A DNA stretch of 64,000 nt from Verrucomicrobiota bacterium (GTDB taxonomy: Bacteria > Verrucomicrobiota > Verrucomicrobiia > Opitutales > Puniceicoccaceae), in NCBI GenBank assembly GCA_038744685.1, contig JBCDMB010000002.1, forward strand, positions 1 to 64,000, read 5' to 3'. The notes below the pieces were generated by a model, which worked only from the letters and a program-made list of their open reading frames with translations, ran no database searches and was not told where the DNA came from. How positions within the stretch are numbered: position 1 is the stretch's first letter; every line of letters starts with the position of its first letter. Positions 49,560 through 57,667 of the stretch are shown in pieces. A program made the translations under genes and the position numbers.

Positions 49560-50020
49560 TACCACATTGGAGGGACGCCGGCCTCGGTGTCCAGGAGCCG
49601 TATTGGTTACACAGCCTCATCTTTGTGAAGTCGTCCTTAACCGGCTCAGGACTGGACTACGTCCCTTACAGTTTTTGGCTCTGTAGCCCGCCTCGATGAG
49701 GGCAGTCATGATCGCCTAATTTTCTCGCTTCTTAAATGTAATTATTATTTTGCTACTTAATTAGAACATACTCGGGATTCGGTATCGGGATCGAAATCGG
49801 GTCTCGAGGGCTTTCGATAGCGATACCGATTTCGATTTCGATTTGTGCGATCATGCTTTGTATGAGACGGGGTTTAATACGTAGCACTAGTAACCCGAAA
49901 ACCAAGACTACCGATCGAATCGATGGAGTCCTCCGTACTGGGAAAAATTCAAAACACAAAACCAATTCCTCCTCGGGAATCAGTTTGCCCCATAACTCGT
50001 ATTTCTAAACTGTTCTTACC
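49560..50020. other. Gene-free stretch with GATTTCG-type hairpin
   Basis: No credible gene in 461 bases. A short inverted pair GGAC/GTCC lies at 49,573-49,592 just after the phosphohexomutase gene. The main structure is the hairpin CGGTATCG...CGATACCG (49,780-49,828) followed by TTTCGATTTCGATTT. The plus-strand promoter for the next gene should be in the last 150 bases, but I see no clear boxes. Confidence 0.55.
49780..49828. repeat. GATTTCG-rich hairpin
   Basis: Outer arms CGGTATCG (49,780-49,787) and CGATACCG (49,821-49,828); inner GATCGAAA against TTTCGATA. The flank is TTTCGATTTCGATTT. A related hairpin lies at 51,917-51,973. This family of sequence often gives spurious IEIEIGIAIE-type ORFs, and one occurs here on the minus strand. 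Confidence 0.65.
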
Positions 50021-51376
50021 GTGCGAACGTTTTTCAAATGGGTCGTAATTGCCTTCGGTATTTTGGTGCTTCTTCTCGCTGCACTGGTCTTCTGGATGCG
50101 GGCCGGTGAAGAGGAGCCACTCGACTACAGCGCTCTGGCAGTTGAACTTGGACCAGATGATCCGGAAGTGAACGGCTTTGCATACCTAAAGAGTTTCCTA
50201 AACGAAAACGATCCAGAGATTCCGGGCGAATTCATTTCAGGATACTCCGACGATGACGGGAGTTGGACAGACTATAGACTATACGAAAATTGGGATTTAA
50301 ACTCCCTCCAGCAAATCGTTCTTCTGAATCAGGAATTCATACGCGGCGTTGAGACCGCATTCAACCGACCTGTCTTTCTACCAGACCAAGAGTTTTCATT
50401 AGCGAATTATGATTTTGGCATTACAAATTGGCGCAAATATGGGATACTGAGGATTTTCGAGGCTCGAGCCTTGCACCTATCGGGCAAATCCAAAGAAGCG
50501 TTCGATCGACTGGCCATATTAGCCGACGAGCTGAAAGTAGTATCCCAAACAGGTGGAGCGCTCTTGGGTCTGATTGTGAACCTCTCACTCTTAGAAGATC
50601 TGGTCTTTGAACTGGCCACATACCAGGAACACGTATTTCTTCCCGCAATTAACTGGAAGTCCTTCGCTTCCGGTTTTGATTACGAGCAAGCTCTTCCAAA
50701 CGCTTTCGACCACGCAATACGTCAAGAGTTTCAATTTATTTTTAACACCCTAAAAATTGCAGCTGAAGGTATACCCGATTCACCCGCTAGAACCTCAAAG
50801 CCACAGCTTACGAGCCAGCGACTTCTCTCCTATGTAGGCTTGCGCAAAAACCGAACAATAAACGAAGTTTTTCTAGTGTTTCTTGAACAATCGAACGAAG
50901 CGAAGTCATCAGCTAAAGAAAGAACTAACTCAAACACCGCCAAACTCAGCGCAAGACTCGATAACCGGGCATGGTCTGATCTTCTCAATCGAAATCCATA
51001 TGGCGAGATACTGCTCACTATCCTTTTTCCAGCTCTAGACGCCACTGTAGATCGCTTTTACTTTACTAAAACAAATCTCTCAGCCACCCGCATCAGCATG
51101 GCCCTTCAGTCCTACTACCTCGACCAAGGCGATCTTCCTGGTAATCTGGAAGACCTGGTTCCTGACTACCTATCGTCGATCCCGAGAGACCCTTACGATG
51201 GTGAGCCTCTTAGATACTCAAAAGAAAAGAGAATCGTTTATTCGGTCGGAAACGACTTTTTCGATCAAGGCGGGAGTGATCTCCCCTTTCGCCACGTGCT
51301 CCCTGAAGAGGAAGACGATTCCGAAGCTGCAGAGTATGATCACAGCGAACCAACATTCCCGCTCCGGTTTTTGTAG
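50021..51376 (+). CDS. Membrane-anchored hypothetical protein with pseudopilin-like C-terminus
   Basis: A 451-residue protein from GTG 50021. One N-terminal membrane helix (WVVIAFGILVLLLAALVFWM, residues 7-26), then a long helical periplasmic domain. The last 90 residues (ISMALQSYYLDQGDLPGNLE, LVPDYLSSIPRDPYDGEPLR, then RIVYSVGNDFFDQGG) match the globular end typical of type II secretion pseudopilin-related proteins in this group of bacteria. It lacks a pilin-type prepilin peptidase site. Function unknown; possibly envelope-associated. Confidence 0.6.
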   Translation: MRTFFKWVVIAFGILVLLLAALVFWMRAGEEEPLDYSALAVELGPDDPEVNGFAYLKSFLNENDPEIPGEFISGYSDDDGSWTDYRLYENWDLNSLQQIVLLNQEFIRGVETAFNRPVFLPDQEFSLANYDFGITNWRKYGILRIFEARALHLSGKSKEAFDRLAILADELKVVSQTGGALLGLIVNLSLLEDLVFELATYQEHVFLPAINWKSFASGFDYEQALPNAFDHAIRQEFQFIFNTLKIAAEGIPDSPARTSKPQLTSQRLLSYVGLRKNRTINEVFLVFLEQSNEAKSSAKERTNSNTAKLSARLDNRAWSDLLNRNPYGEILLTILFPALDATVDRFYFTKTNLSATRISMALQSYYLDQGDLPGNLEDLVPDYLSSIPRDPYDGEPLRYSKEKRIVYSVGNDFFDQGGSDLPFRHVLPEEEDDSEAAEYDHSEPTFPLRFL

Positions 51377-51380
51377 CTGT

Positions 51381-51428
51381 GCTGATCGACCGACGGAGCG
51401 GAGCGAGCGAGGTTATCCTTCGATCAGC
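51381..51428. repeat. Nine-base inverted repeat after the pseudopilin-like gene
   Basis: GCTGATCGA (51,381-51,389) pairs perfectly with TCGATCAGC (51,420-51,428) around GGAGCGGAGCGAGCGAGG. It starts five bases past the stop codon. No T-run follows, so it could be an RNA-end stabiliser or repeat remnant. Confidence 0.6.
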
Positions 51429-51519
51429 TTAGGGCCGAACGTCCTCGCCTAGAGCCTGTAGCCGTCATTGTTCACCTTGAGCGACTCGACGGGCTGAGGG
51501 AGGTCATGAGAAGCGCGCA

Positions 51520-51795
51520 TCACTTTCTCAAAAACACAACCGTAGCACCCCAGCTTCCTTCTGTCTGATCGGCAATCTGGAAACTCACCACCCGCGGATC
51601 CCTCTTTAGAAGTGCATGTACAGTTGTTCTCAGCGTTCCGATCCCCTTGCCATGGACGATCCGCACACGGGTGTAGCCTTTCTCTTGAGCCAAACCGATA
51701 TAATCCGGCACCAGCTCGCCTACGTCCAACGGATGGAAGGTATGAAGGTCCAATTCGTCCGTGATTTCGAATTCAATAGGATCGGGCTCGTCCAT
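51520..51795 (-). CDS. Smr-domain protein
   Basis: A 91-residue protein from ATG 51795. It is a stand-alone Smr domain: DELDLHTFHPLDVGELVPDY, RVRIVHGKGIGTLRTTVHAL with the conserved HGKG loop, and the end GSWGATVVFL. Smr domains are small DNA/RNA-acting nucleases, found alone or fused to MutS2. Here it lacks the MutS2 part. A role in nucleic-acid processing is inferred. The gene stands alone on the minus strand. Confidence 0.88.
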   Translation of the reverse strand: MDEPDPIEFEITDELDLHTFHPLDVGELVPDYIGLAQEKGYTRVRIVHGKGIGTLRTTVHALLKRDPRVVSFQIADQTEGSWGATVVFLRK

Positions 51796-51916
51796 GATGC
51801 TTTCCGTTTTCAACTATTCTCCACGAGATGAAAGAACCACAACGGAAATGAATCTCAGATTTTGATACTGATGTGGGTTTTATTTCTCCGCCACTGAAAT
51901 AGACGAGATTCGATGG

Positions 51917-51973
51917 TCGAAATCGAAATCCAAATCGCCCATCGGATCCTTCCGATAGAGATTTCGATTTTGA
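51917..51973. repeat. TCGAAATCGAAATC hairpin
   Basis: TCGAAATCGAAATC (51,917-51,930) pairs with GATTTCGATTTTGA (51,960-51,973) with one mismatch. It is related to the hairpin at 49,780 and lies in the 281-base gap upstream of the Smr gene. Confidence 0.65.
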
Positions 51974-52023
51974 AACCACTACGAGTCTATCACCTATTAG
52001 ATCGTTGGATTAATATCTTCACT

Positions 52024-52057
52024 AAAAAAGGCGACAGAGCATCCTCTGTCGCCTTTT
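52024..52057. terminator. Bidirectional rho-independent terminator
   Basis: GGCGACAGAG (52,030-52,039) pairs perfectly with CTCTGTCGCC (52,044-52,053) around CATC, flanked by six A on the left and TTTT on the right. On the minus strand it ends the coiled-coil/HTH gene 20 bases after its stop. Confidence 0.9.
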
Positions 52058-52076
52058 AAAATCGGAGTCGAAAGGT

Positions 52077-52466
52077 TTACGCCAGCTTATCGTATTTGCC
52101 GTTCTCAACGCCGCGCACGACGAGGTAGCTGATCCCAAATTTCTCGCCAATCGCAGTCTTGGTCATACCGGACTTCAGACTCGCACGGATCTTGTCACGG
52201 AGTTTTGCCGTCACCGTCGTCCGCGTGCGCCCTGTGCCTTTAGCGGCCTTTTTGTTCAACTGAGACGGAGCGATTTTATTTCTTACCATCAAAGCTTCAA
52301 TCAGCTGTTTCGCGTTCTTGTAGCCACTGCGCTCAACGATCGAGTCGAGTTTCTTCAACTGCTTCTCTTCCTTATCCTGTTGTTTGAGAAGACTGAGTCT
52401 TTGTTTTTCTAACTTAGCAGCTTCCAATTCAAGCCGCTTAATCTCTGTATTTATGTTTTTTGCCAT
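52077..52466 (-). CDS. Coiled-coil plus HTH nucleoid-like DNA-binding protein
   Basis: A 129-residue basic protein. Residues 5-45 are a coiled coil (TEIKRLELEAAKLEKQRLSL), residues 46-80 a linker with KKAAKGTGRTRTT (AT-hook-like), and residues 85-129 an HTH (LRDKIRASLKSGMTKTAIGE, then KFGISYLVVRGVENGKYD). The plan, oligomerising coil plus basic linker plus DNA-binding end, resembles H-NS-type nucleoid proteins without sharing their sequence. It stands alone with its own strong terminator, as expected for an abundant regulator. Confidence 0.65.
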   Translation of the reverse strand: MAKNINTEIKRLELEAAKLEKQRLSLLKQQDKEEKQLKKLDSIVERSGYKNAKQLIEALMVRNKIAPSQLNKKAAKGTGRTRTTVTAKLRDKIRASLKSGMTKTAIGEKFGISYLVVRGVENGKYDKLA

Positions 52467-52581
52467 AGTTGGGATTATTTACTCCGCAAAGAAAGTCCTG
52501 CGGAACTCAGAAACAAAATCTGATAACCAACTTAATCAAGTCGTAAATAGCAGATAATTTGCATCATTGAAAAAGGCCAGG

Positions 52582-54342
52582 ATGCCCTCCACGGTGAATT
52601 CAGTGTCAGCTAAAGAGAACCATCGATATCAAAAATGGGAATACCCGGACTATGAAGGCGAAGAGCTCGAAAAGATCTCGGAAGCCATGGGATACTCAAA
52701 CATTGCTTCGCAAATTATCCTGCAACGGATTGGTCCCGATAGAGAGGCGATTCAATCCTGGGTTTCACCACGACTTTCGGAAATTCTCGATCCAAAGGAT
52801 CTTTATCACTGCCCTAGGGCCGCAAAGCAGCTTTCCGATGCCATTCTCCATGGTCAGACGATCGGCATTTTCAGCGATTACGATGTCGACGGCATCACAA
52901 GTGCCGCTCTAGCTACCCAACTGATCAAGGCGCTCGACGGAGTGTCTTTTACCTTTATTCCCGATCGTCTGAACGAGGGTTACGGACTCACCAAAAGCGC
53001 ATTGGATCGCCTTCTATCCAACGAAAAACCAGATCTACTTCTCATTCTCGATTGTGGGACTCGCTCGGAGGATGAGCTCTCCTACCTCTCCTCGATCCAC
53101 ATCCCCACGATCGTAGTCGATCACCATGCGGCAACCGATTTTCCGAACCTTCCCGACGATTGTATTCTGATCAACCCACATTTACAGAATCAGGTTCAAT
53201 CCGAATTTCAAACCCATTGCACGGCCGGACTTATCTTCAAGTTGCTCCATGCTACCATCCGAGAGCACGAACTGGTCTCTAGTGGCGCGCGTGATCGCAT
53301 TGACCTCAAAAGCCTACTTGATCTCGTCGCACTTGGCACGGTCGCAGACCTCGTTCCTTTGACCGGCGAGAATCGGATCTTTGTCCATCACGGTCTCAAT
53401 CGACTGAGGACAACCGAAAACTGCGGACTGAAAGCGCTCATGCAAGTCGCAGATATCGATCCAGCTTTCCCAATTTCCCCAAGCGATGTCGGCTACCGTT
53501 TGGGCCCAAGGATAAACGCAGGCGGACGAATCGATGACGCGGAAATCGGTCTGGAACTGCTCACCACACAGGATAACCGCCTTGCTTTTGCCCTTGCCCG
53601 AAAGTTGGACGGAGTGAACGCAGATCGCCGAGCCCTTGAAAAGCGGGTCATCGACGAGGCACTAGACAAGATCGGAGAGACTCCTGCAGACGGAATCGTT
53701 GTTTGGGACGAAGACTGGCATCCAGGAGTGGTCGGAATCGTTGCTGGTCGACTTTCCCGAATGTTTCACCGTCCCTGTCTGGTCTTGGGGTGGGACGGTC
53801 AAATACTTAAGGGATCCGGGAGGGGAATCGAAGGTATCAATCTTCTTCAAGTAATGGAACGCTGTGCAGTCTCACCTACAAAGTGGGGCGGTCATCCCAT
53901 GGCTCTGGGGATGAGTATTGAACCTTCCTTTGTTGAAGCCTTTTCGGATGCGTTCAGTCAAGCGGTCAAAGAGGTGTGCAACGGGGCTCTTCCTGCTAGA
54001 GTCCTCCGATTGAACGCCATTGCCGAAGCCGAATCAGTAGACCGACAGACGATTCTCGAAATTGAATCGATAGGACCTTTCGGGCAGGGCAACGAGGAGC
54101 CCATCATCGGTTTACGGCAGGTAGTGATCAACGTAGTTCCCCGACCTTTCGGCAAAGAGCATATTCGTTTCTCACTCGAGGATCATGGCTACCTGGAAGT
54201 AATTGGATGGCGAATGGCTGATCGATCTCCTCCAGTCGGCAAACCAATCGACCTCGCAGTACGATTGAAGCGAAACTGGTGGAAAGGTAGGGAATCAATT
54301 CGGGCGGAGTTGGAGGATTGGCGCCTAAGCGTTCACGATTGA
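52582..54342 (+). CDS. recJ: Single-stranded-DNA-specific exonuclease RecJ
   Basis: A 586-residue 5'-3' exonuclease of the DHH family. Motif I GIFSDYDVDGITSAALATQL, motif II ILDCGTRSED, motif III VVDHHAA, motif IV DLVALGTVADLVPL, the DHHA1 part HPGVVGIVAGRLSRMFHRP and motif VII-like WGGHPMALGMSIE, plus RLGPRINAGGRIDDAE. The C-terminal OB-fold is present (IGPFGQGNEEPIIGLRQVVI). Start ATG 52582 is chosen for its AAGG upstream; a TTG at 52567 is possible. It acts in recombination and mismatch repair. Confidence 0.95.
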   Translation: MPSTVNSVSAKENHRYQKWEYPDYEGEELEKISEAMGYSNIASQIILQRIGPDREAIQSWVSPRLSEILDPKDLYHCPRAAKQLSDAILHGQTIGIFSDYDVDGITSAALATQLIKALDGVSFTFIPDRLNEGYGLTKSALDRLLSNEKPDLLLILDCGTRSEDELSYLSSIHIPTIVVDHHAATDFPNLPDDCILINPHLQNQVQSEFQTHCTAGLIFKLLHATIREHELVSSGARDRIDLKSLLDLVALGTVADLVPLTGENRIFVHHGLNRLRTTENCGLKALMQVADIDPAFPISPSDVGYRLGPRINAGGRIDDAEIGLELLTTQDNRLAFALARKLDGVNADRRALEKRVIDEALDKIGETPADGIVVWDEDWHPGVVGIVAGRLSRMFHRPCLVLGWDGQILKGSGRGIEGINLLQVMERCAVSPTKWGGHPMALGMSIEPSFVEAFSDAFSQAVKEVCNGALPARVLRLNAIAEAESVDRQTILEIESIGPFGQGNEEPIIGLRQVVINVVPRPFGKEHIRFSLEDHGYLEVIGWRMADRSPPVGKPIDLAVRLKRNWWKGRESIRAELEDWRLSVHD

Positions 54343-54380
54343 TGATTGCCCCAAGATGGCTGCTACTCTTCCCCTAGGAA

Positions 54381-55949
54381 ATGCCTGGCTGGAAAAACAT
54401 CGGTTTGCTCGCGCTTAGCCTTCTTTTTGGAGCAGCGGCATTCCTGCTGCCTGCTTACTTTAAAGCAGTAGATCCAGTAGTGATTCAAAAAGCAGCCAAA
54501 CAAGGCACGCCTCTATGGGAAGTGGCTGAGCGCTTTGAGCTGGCGGGGAATTCCACCGCAGCGCAATTTCTGTCCGATTCCGATGTCGCACCTGGAAGCG
54601 ATGCCTCAGCCTTCCCTTTTTGGGCCGATCTCATAGAAGAGGCGAACCCTACGCCTGCCGTGGCAGTGGAACCATTTTTGACCAAAACGTCTCGAGCCCA
54701 AGCGATTCGGAATTTAGACCGCTCGACGCTTCCAGCCGTCCGTATTCTCTTGCCCGCCATACCCGCAGAACCGTCGTCGGCTTCAGCTGCAGAGGAACGC
54801 GTCCAAATTCTCCCGGAGAGAGTAGGAGGCATTCTCGCAGTTTACCTAGCCGCTGAGCGAAGCTTTCAGCCGCAATTTCTTGGAGATCTGGTCCAATCGG
54901 CCACATCAGATAGTCCTGCAGACAATCTGTTGTGGTTCCAATTCTGTGAGGAGCTCGCGGTCTGGGGAAACTCACTTCCCTTTGAGGTGCTGTCCCAGAT
55001 GTTTCGTTCATTCGACTCACCAATGACTTTTCTCGAAATATCCAACCAACTTCGTGGAGAAAGGAGATCCCACCAAGCACTCGTTTCACGATTACTTCTC
55101 AGCGATGCAAATCCCGAAGAGCTCGTGCGCTTTCTCAAGAAATTTCCGCAACGGGGCCTTTCCGACCTAAATCAATCCTTCGCCATGGGTCCTGGCGGCT
55201 CTCTTTATCAGCTAGACCAGCAGAAAGTGATTCAGGAGGACACATTTATTCCCTCATCTTTCGAAGTTCCAGGATTCGAAGCTCCCGCGCGGCTTGTGCT
55301 GCTCTATCCGGAAGTGGCGCTCATTCTACGCATGGCGTTTTGGGTCTTCGCGTTCTTTTTTCTGATCATTTCGATTACTCCTCTGCTGCCCAATCCAGGA
55401 GACCGTGGTCTAGCCAGGCCAAATCTCTTCGAAGGAGCTATTCGAAAATTCGTTCTAGCGTCGATTTTTGCAGGGGCTATCCTACTCCTTTTCGAACCCA
55501 CCCTCTTTCAACAGCCAGACTCCGCCGACACCACAGTCCGTTTCCAACTTCAATCCGCATCTTTGGTAGCCACTTCCGCAAATCTCATGAATACAATCTC
55601 GATCGACGACGTTACGCTTCTCATCCTGCTCATTTTCCTCGCGCTTCAGCTCGGTCTTTACGTTTTTTGCTTGGTAAAGCTTTCGGAAATTCGCCGTCAA
55701 AATGTTTCCGAAGAGACTAAACTTAAGCTTCTCGATAATGAGGAGAACCTGTTTGACGGCGGCCTCTATCTCGGACTTGGAGGAACAGTCGCCTCCCTCA
55801 TTTTTCTCGCCGTGGGAGTCGTCGAAGCCAGTTTGATGGCCGCCTACGCCTCCACTCTTTTTGGAATCATATTCGTTTCACTCTTCAAGATCTTCCACCT
55901 TCGCCCCTTGAAGAGGAAGCTCATTTTGAGTGCGAGAGTATCCGTTTAG
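54381..55949 (+). CDS. Membrane protein with MotA/TolQ-like C-terminal helices
   Basis: A 522-residue inner-membrane protein. Signal-anchor helix (GLLALSLLFGAAAFLLPAYF, 7-27), a large periplasmic domain (about 30-305), then helices near 310-335 (ALILRMAFWVFAFFFLIISI), 355-380, 410-437 (LLILLIFLALQLGLYVFCLV) and 455-500. The last part, LGLGGTVASLIFLAVGVVEA followed by SLMAAYASTLFGIIFVSLFK, resembles the GLLGTV...TTAxG helices of MotA/TolQ/ExbB channel subunits. It lies 39 bases before a partner with a MotB/TolR-like N-terminus. The channel assignment is inference. Confidence 0.6.
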   Translation: MPGWKNIGLLALSLLFGAAAFLLPAYFKAVDPVVIQKAAKQGTPLWEVAERFELAGNSTAAQFLSDSDVAPGSDASAFPFWADLIEEANPTPAVAVEPFLTKTSRAQAIRNLDRSTLPAVRILLPAIPAEPSSASAAEERVQILPERVGGILAVYLAAERSFQPQFLGDLVQSATSDSPADNLLWFQFCEELAVWGNSLPFEVLSQMFRSFDSPMTFLEISNQLRGERRSHQALVSRLLLSDANPEELVRFLKKFPQRGLSDLNQSFAMGPGGSLYQLDQQKVIQEDTFIPSSFEVPGFEAPARLVLLYPEVALILRMAFWVFAFFFLIISITPLLPNPGDRGLARPNLFEGAIRKFVLASIFAGAILLLFEPTLFQQPDSADTTVRFQLQSASLVATSANLMNTISIDDVTLLILLIFLALQLGLYVFCLVKLSEIRRQNVSEETKLKLLDNEENLFDGGLYLGLGGTVASLIFLAVGVVEASLMAAYASTLFGIIFVSLFKIFHLRPLKRKLILSARVSV

Positions 55950-55988
55950 CGGCAGTCTGATATACGATTCATTGGAAGGAAATAACGT

Positions 55989-57461
55989 ATGAACCGCAGC
56001 CTGCTCCTCATCGTTTGCGACTTCCTGTTGCTGAGTCTTCTCGCACTCGCGGAGTTTGAAAAATCAGGACAACCCGTCACTGCTGGTCGCGAGGATATTC
56101 TCCAGGAGAGTATCGATGAATCCTTCGAGGATGACGCGATGATGGACCTTCTCGCCTCGGCACTTGCCGCCGAGCAGAACGAACAATCAGAAACCGAGGA
56201 CGCCTTGGGAGAAGCACTCCAGAGTCTCGAAGCGCTGGAGGAGGCCAAGAGAGACCTTTCCCTCGATTTGTTAGAGAAAGAGGAAGAAATCGTCGAACGG
56301 GAACGCCTTCTCGCTGAGGCGGAAGAAAAGGCGGCTGAACTTCTTGAGAGTAAGTCGGCTGCCGAAAAGCGTGAGGATGCCGCCAATCTTGAACTCCAAA
56401 GGCTTACTGAAGAGAAAGAAAAACTCGACGAAGAGGCAGCTGCTCTCGCCCAAAACGTAGAGGCATTGTCGGCAACAGCAGAAAGAAGTGACGAAGAGTT
56501 AATCCGCCGATCAGAGCGTGTCGCCCAACTGGAATCAGAGCTACAAAGTAAGCTGACCGCCTTGAACCGTGCGGAAGCGGAACGATCACGGCTTGACGCG
56601 GAGAGAATTCGCCTCGAGGGAGAAGTGAATGTCGCTGAGCGGGAAAAGGAGTTACTCGCCTCGACGCTTGCCTCAGCAAAGGAGACCATCGATCTCGAAC
56701 GGCAGGAGCGCCAGCGCCTCCAGACGCAAACAGAGACCTTGAGCGAAGGCGTTTCGAGACTCGCCGAGGCCTCCGATGAGATCACGGAAGAGGTGAAGGG
56801 TTTACGCCCTTTGACCGCCAACGAAATTTTCAGCACCGCCGAAGCCAATCATGTAACGATCCAATTTTCTGGAAAGACTTCCGGCCTCTTCGGGGACAGC
56901 ACCATTGAATCGACCACAAAGACCCTTGTCACCCAGATCGGAGGGCAACACTTCCTCTGGATTCATTTGTCCCAGACTCCGTTCGCACAAAAGGACCGTA
57001 GGAGGTTTTTCAGTCAGCTTGAGGCCTTTTTGGAATCGAACGGCACCCGTTTTAGGATTCCGCAGATGGGTCTTCTGAAATCCAACCCGTCGCTTTTGTT
57101 TCTCCCTCTTTCCGAGGCAATTGTTTCTCGTTTGGGGGTCGAAGTCTACTCCACAACGGAAACCCCTTTTCGCTTCGATGAATTGATTGTTCTCGATCTG
57201 GATGATGCACGTTTTGGAGAATCCGGATTCCGAATTGAATCCGCTCAGTCCGATTTGATTGAAGTCGATAACAAAGTCTTCTCTGCGCTTTTCGGTGAAT
57301 TCTCTCCTGCCGCCGGAGACCTCGCACTAACCCGCTCTGGAGACTTTCTGGGAATCGTCCTAAGAGGAGGAACCGCTTGGATGGCAGGAAGCGTAGATAC
57401 AGCCGGAAAAATCACCTTTGGAGATCAGTTTTCCCGAAGTCAGCTCGACCAGCTACCTTAA
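55989..57461 (+). CDS. Membrane-anchored coiled-coil protein with MotB/TolR-like N-terminus
   Basis: A 490-residue protein with GGAAGG before ATG 55989. The single N-terminal helix, LLLIVCDFLLLSLLALAEF, has an Asp in its first turn-set, the position of the proton-carrying Asp of MotB/TolR/ExbD. Residues about 55-265 are a continuous coiled coil (EEAKRDLSLDLLEKEEEIVE, LEGEVNVAEREKELLASTLA). Residues 270-490 are a separate beta-rich domain (HVTIQFSGKTSGLFGDSTIE, HFLWIHLSQTPFAQ, LALTRSGDFLGIVLRGGTAW). No peptidoglycan-binding OmpA motif is seen. It is co-directional with the MotA/TolQ-like gene and probably its partner. Confidence 0.6.
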   Translation: MNRSLLLIVCDFLLLSLLALAEFEKSGQPVTAGREDILQESIDESFEDDAMMDLLASALAAEQNEQSETEDALGEALQSLEALEEAKRDLSLDLLEKEEEIVERERLLAEAEEKAAELLESKSAAEKREDAANLELQRLTEEKEKLDEEAAALAQNVEALSATAERSDEELIRRSERVAQLESELQSKLTALNRAEAERSRLDAERIRLEGEVNVAEREKELLASTLASAKETIDLERQERQRLQTQTETLSEGVSRLAEASDEITEEVKGLRPLTANEIFSTAEANHVTIQFSGKTSGLFGDSTIESTTKTLVTQIGGQHFLWIHLSQTPFAQKDRRRFFSQLEAFLESNGTRFRIPQMGLLKSNPSLLFLPLSEAIVSRLGVEVYSTTETPFRFDELIVLDLDDARFGESGFRIESAQSDLIEVDNKVFSALFGEFSPAAGDLALTRSGDFLGIVLRGGTAWMAGSVDTAGKITFGDQFSRSQLDQLP

Positions 57462-57667
57462 CCCTTGGTTGATCAAACGCCTCCCACGTAACCCTCGAGG
57501 TTCTCCGTCGGAAGAACAAATAGCCAGAAGGTACAATCTCTCCAAGGTCCTTCATTTCAGTTTTGTATCACAGAGACAGGTTCCCATTTACTCTCGCTTT
57601 ATTTTCTCTCCTTCAATGCAATACTGGTCGCTACTGTGCCAGTAGCCGTTAAAAGAACTCCTGAAAA

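Noticed and set aside
49753-49965. Minus-strand ORF with an IEIEIGIAIE-type peptide
   Set aside because: It is a translation of the GATTTCG-type hairpin repeat; such peptides are a known artefact of this repeat type.
55946-56848. Minus-strand ORF of 300 codons rich in Ser and Arg
   Set aside because: It is the antisense of the coiled-coil region at 55,989-57,461; Glu/Ala/Leu codons read backward give the Ser/Arg pattern.
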